NCBI RefSeq assembly: GCF_000383975.1
Contig: NZ_KB913017.1
Coordinates: forward strand, 124,001 to 188,000
DNA from: Natronorubrum tibetense GA33
Lineage (GTDB): Archaea > Halobacteriota > Halobacteria > Halobacteriales > Natrialbaceae
Reading direction: 5' to 3'
Length of the DNA stretch: 64,000 nucleotides
Of this stretch, positions 61,924 through 64,000 are shown in pieces (the first letter of the stretch is position 1; each line of letters opens with the position of its first letter). The position numbers were made by a program, and so were the translations under genes. The notes under the pieces were generated by a model. That model was given only the letters and a program-made list of their open reading frames with translations, did not search any database and had not been told where the DNA came from.

Positions 61924-64000
61924 ATGGCAATTGATGAGTTCTCGGACGCGATCCGGGAGTTTGAACACGACGGCGAGACGTACAAGATGGCAGATCTCAC
62001 AGTACTCGAGGAGCAGGGGCTCTGTGACCTCGAGAAACTGCCGGTGAGTATCCGCGTGCTGCTCGAGGCGGTCCTCCGAAATGCGGACGGCGACATGATC
62101 TCGGCACAGGACGTCGAAAACGCGGCCTCCTGGCAGCCCGAGGTTCCGGACGTCGAGGTTCCTTTCCAGCCGTCCCGCGTGGTTCTTCAGGACCTGACCG
62201 GCGTTCCGGCGGTCGTCGACCTCGCGGCGCTCCGATCGGCCGCGGACCGCGCGGACAAGGACCCCTCGATCGTCGAACCCGAAGTGCCCTGTGACCTCGT
62301 GATCGACCACAGCGTACAGGTCGACTACTTCGGCAGCGAGGACGCCTACGAACAGAACGTCGAACTCGAGTACGAGCGAAACGAAGAGCGATATCGTGCG
62401 ATCAAGTGGGCCGAACAGGCCTTCGAGGACTTCAACGTCGTCCCGCCGGGGACGGGGATCGTTCACCAGGTCAACTTGGAGCACCTCGGCGAGGTCGTCC
62501 ACGCGCGCGAAGAGGACGGCGAGCAGTGGCTCCTGCCCGACACCCTCGTCGGCACGGACAGCCACACGCCGATGATCAACGGCATCGGCGTCGTCGGCTG
62601 GGGCGTCGGCGGGATCGAGGCCGAAGCAGCCCTTCTGGGCCAGCCGATCACCATGACCCTCCCCGAGGTCGTCGGAGTCGAACTCACGGGTGAACTCCCC
62701 GAGGGCGCAACCGCGACGGACCTCGTGCTCCACATCACGGAGAAGCTCCGCCAAGTCGGCGTCGTCGACAAGTTCGTCGAATTCTACGGCGACGGCGTCT
62801 CTCAGCTCTCGGTCGCCGACCGCGCGACCATCTCGAACATGTCGCCCGAGCACGGCTGTACAATCTCTATGTTCCCCGTCGACGAGAAGACGCTCGACTA
62901 CCTCGAGCTGACCGGTCGCGACGAGGACCACATCGAACTCGTCCGCGAGTATTTGGAAGCACAGGGCCTGTTCGGCGACCACGATCCGGAGTTTACCGAG
63001 ACGGTCGAGTTCGACCTCGGCTCCGTCGAGCCCAGCCTCGCGGGCCACAAGAAGCCCCACGCTCGCATCCCGATGGGCGACTTAGACGAGCACTTCCCGA
63101 CGCTGCTCGAAGAGCAGGGCGTCATTCCCTCGGGTGCCGCAGAGAGCGACGGCGGACTCGTCGCGAAAGAACAGCCCGGACTCGACGAGAAGATCCCCGT
63201 CACGCTCGAGGACGGCACCGAGGTCGAGATCGGCCACGGCTCCGTCCTCGTCAGCGCGATCACGAGCTGTACGAACACCTCGAACCCGTCCGTAATGGTC
63301 GCGGCCGGCCTGCTCGCACGCAACGCACTCGAACAGGGCCTCGACGTCCCCGACTACGTCAAGACCAGTCTCGCACCCGGCAGCAAGGTCGTCACGGAGT
63401 ACCTCAAACAGGCCGACCTGCTCGAGGACCTCGAGGGCTTGGGCTACCACGTCGTCGGCTACGGCTGTACGACCTGTATCGGTAATGCTGGCCCGCTGGC
63501 GGAGCCGATCGAGGCCGCCATCGACGAACACGACCTCTGGACGACCAGCGTCCTCTCGGGTAACCGGAACTTCGAGGCCCGAATCCACCCGAAAATCCGC
63601 GCGAACTACCTCGCCAGCCCGCCGCTGGTCGTCGCCTACGGCCTCGCGGGCAAGATGGACATCGACCTCGAGACCGAGCCGATCGGCACGAACGACGACG
63701 GCGAGGAAATCTTCCTCGAAGATATCTGGCCGGATCCGGAAGAGGTTCGCCAAACGATCCACGAGAGCGTCTCCGCCGAACTGTTCAAAGACAAGTACGC
63801 GAGCGTCTTCGAAGGCGACGACCGCTGGGAAGCGCTCGACGCACCCACCGGCGACGTCTACGAGTGGGATTCGGAGTCGACCTACATCCGCGAGCCGCCG
63901 TTCTTCCAGGACTTCCCGCTCGAGGAACCCGGCGTCGAAGACATCGCGGACGCGCGCTGTTTACTCACGCTCGGTGACACGGTCACGACCGACCACATCA
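61924..64000 (+). CDS. acnA: Aconitate hydratase (AcnA/IRP1 type), 3' truncated by window edge
   Basis: The frame from ATG 61924 runs to the window end (692 residues visible, about three quarters of a normal AcnA). Seen: AIREFEHDGETYKMADL, LPVSIRVLLEAVLRN, VVLQDLTGVPAVVDLAALR, DHSVQVDYF, TLVGTDSHTPMINGIGVVGWGVGGIEAE, NMSPEHGCTISMFPVD, and the iron-sulfur ligands in SAITSCTNTSNPSVM and GYGCTTCIGNAG. It converts citrate to isocitrate in the TCA cycle. The last visible residues (LLTLGDTVTTDHI) begin domain 4. Confidence 0.96.
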   Translation, partial: MAIDEFSDAIREFEHDGETYKMADLTVLEEQGLCDLEKLPVSIRVLLEAVLRNADGDMISAQDVENAASWQPEVPDVEVPFQPSRVVLQDLTGVPAVVDLAALRSAADRADKDPSIVEPEVPCDLVIDHSVQVDYFGSEDAYEQNVELEYERNEERYRAIKWAEQAFEDFNVVPPGTGIVHQVNLEHLGEVVHAREEDGEQWLLPDTLVGTDSHTPMINGIGVVGWGVGGIEAEAALLGQPITMTLPEVVGVELTGELPEGATATDLVLHITEKLRQVGVVDKFVEFYGDGVSQLSVADRATISNMSPEHGCTISMFPVDEKTLDYLELTGRDEDHIELVREYLEAQGLFGDHDPEFTETVEFDLGSVEPSLAGHKKPHARIPMGDLDEHFPTLLEEQGVIPSGAAESDGGLVAKEQPGLDEKIPVTLEDGTEVEIGHGSVLVSAITSCTNTSNPSVMVAAGLLARNALEQGLDVPDYVKTSLAPGSKVVTEYLKQADLLEDLEGLGYHVVGYGCTTCIGNAGPLAEPIEAAIDEHDLWTTSVLSGNRNFEARIHPKIRANYLASPPLVVAYGLAGKMDIDLETEPIGTNDDGEEIFLEDIWPDPEEVRQTIHESVSAELFKDKYASVFEGDDRWEALDAPTGDVYEWDSESTYIREPPFFQDFPLEEPGVEDIADARCLLTLGDTVTTDHI

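Noticed and set aside
61864..63060. Long open frame antisense to aconitase
   Set aside because: A shadow of the GC-rich codon pattern; aconitase on the plus strand has full motif support.
1..64000. CRISPR array or cas genes
   Set aside because: No evenly spaced direct repeats and no Cas proteins; TnpB is the only RNA-guided nuclease relative seen.

Overview
The window is chromosomal DNA of a halophilic archaeon (class Halobacteria, probably Natrialbales by protein content). It is GC-rich, its proteins are strongly acidic, many starts are leaderless with a TATA box about 25-30 bases upstream, and it carries archaeal markers: proteasome alpha, SBDS, RNase P proteins Rpp30 and Pop5, TbsP, HalOD1 and a haloarchaeal ThyA-DHFR pair. 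Most genes are ordinary core or conserved haloarchaeal genes. No tRNA, rRNA or CRISPR array was recognised.

Layout. 1-6.7 kb: 3' part of a SpoVR protein, a HEAT-repeat protein, YjbQ, a glycerophosphodiesterase, a single-domain response regulator, an SDR enzyme and a sodium symporter. 7.2-12.6 kb: a branched-chain amino-acid type ABC transporter (livHMGF) and, converging on it, its likely substrate-binding lipoprotein, whose mature region is circularly permuted. 12.8-14.4 kb: an IS200/IS605-type element with an intact TnpB and a small ribbon-helix-helix ORF. 14.5-20.6 kb: an acyl-CoA carboxylase locus (carboxyltransferase, small third subunit, biotin carboxylase/BCCP) with four small genes inside it. 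21.4-23.4 kb: a radical SAM/SPASM enzyme with its Htur_1727-type partner, next to a MoaD-like protein ending in Cys-Cys. 23.5-26.8 kb: a patchy segment with two frameshifted small genes, a HalOD1 protein, a thioesterase, an RNase H-like nuclease and an AT-rich membrane-protein gene. 26.9-31.4 kb: coiled-coil protein, thiolase/DUF35 pair, Tat-exported protein and HflX. 31.8-36.8 kb: FUN14, then the rnp3-methyltransferase-rnp2-psmA-sbds cluster and tbsP. 37.6-46 kb: CHAT protease-like protein, GlyA, methyltransferase, a frameshifted small gene, APC permease, hydrolase and FolD. 46-54.7 kb: conserved membrane and zinc-ribbon proteins, a flippase-like protein, a hyperacidic lipoprotein, PadR, MgtC/DUF4010 and PurD. 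54.7-64 kb: an MrfAB (YprAB)-like helicase/nuclease pair, ThyA-DHFR, a small membrane protein and the start of aconitase.

Functional threads: GlyA, FolD, PurD, ThyA and DHFR form a loose folate/one-carbon set. RNase P proteins, proteasome alpha and SBDS form the usual archaeal RNA/protein quality-control cluster. The most unusual object is the permuted substrate-binding protein (11343-12623). Next in interest are the radical SAM neighbourhood with the Cys-Cys beta-grasp protein, the CHAT protein, a thiolase lacking its nucleophilic cysteine, and three short genes that read well only if one frameshift is repaired.
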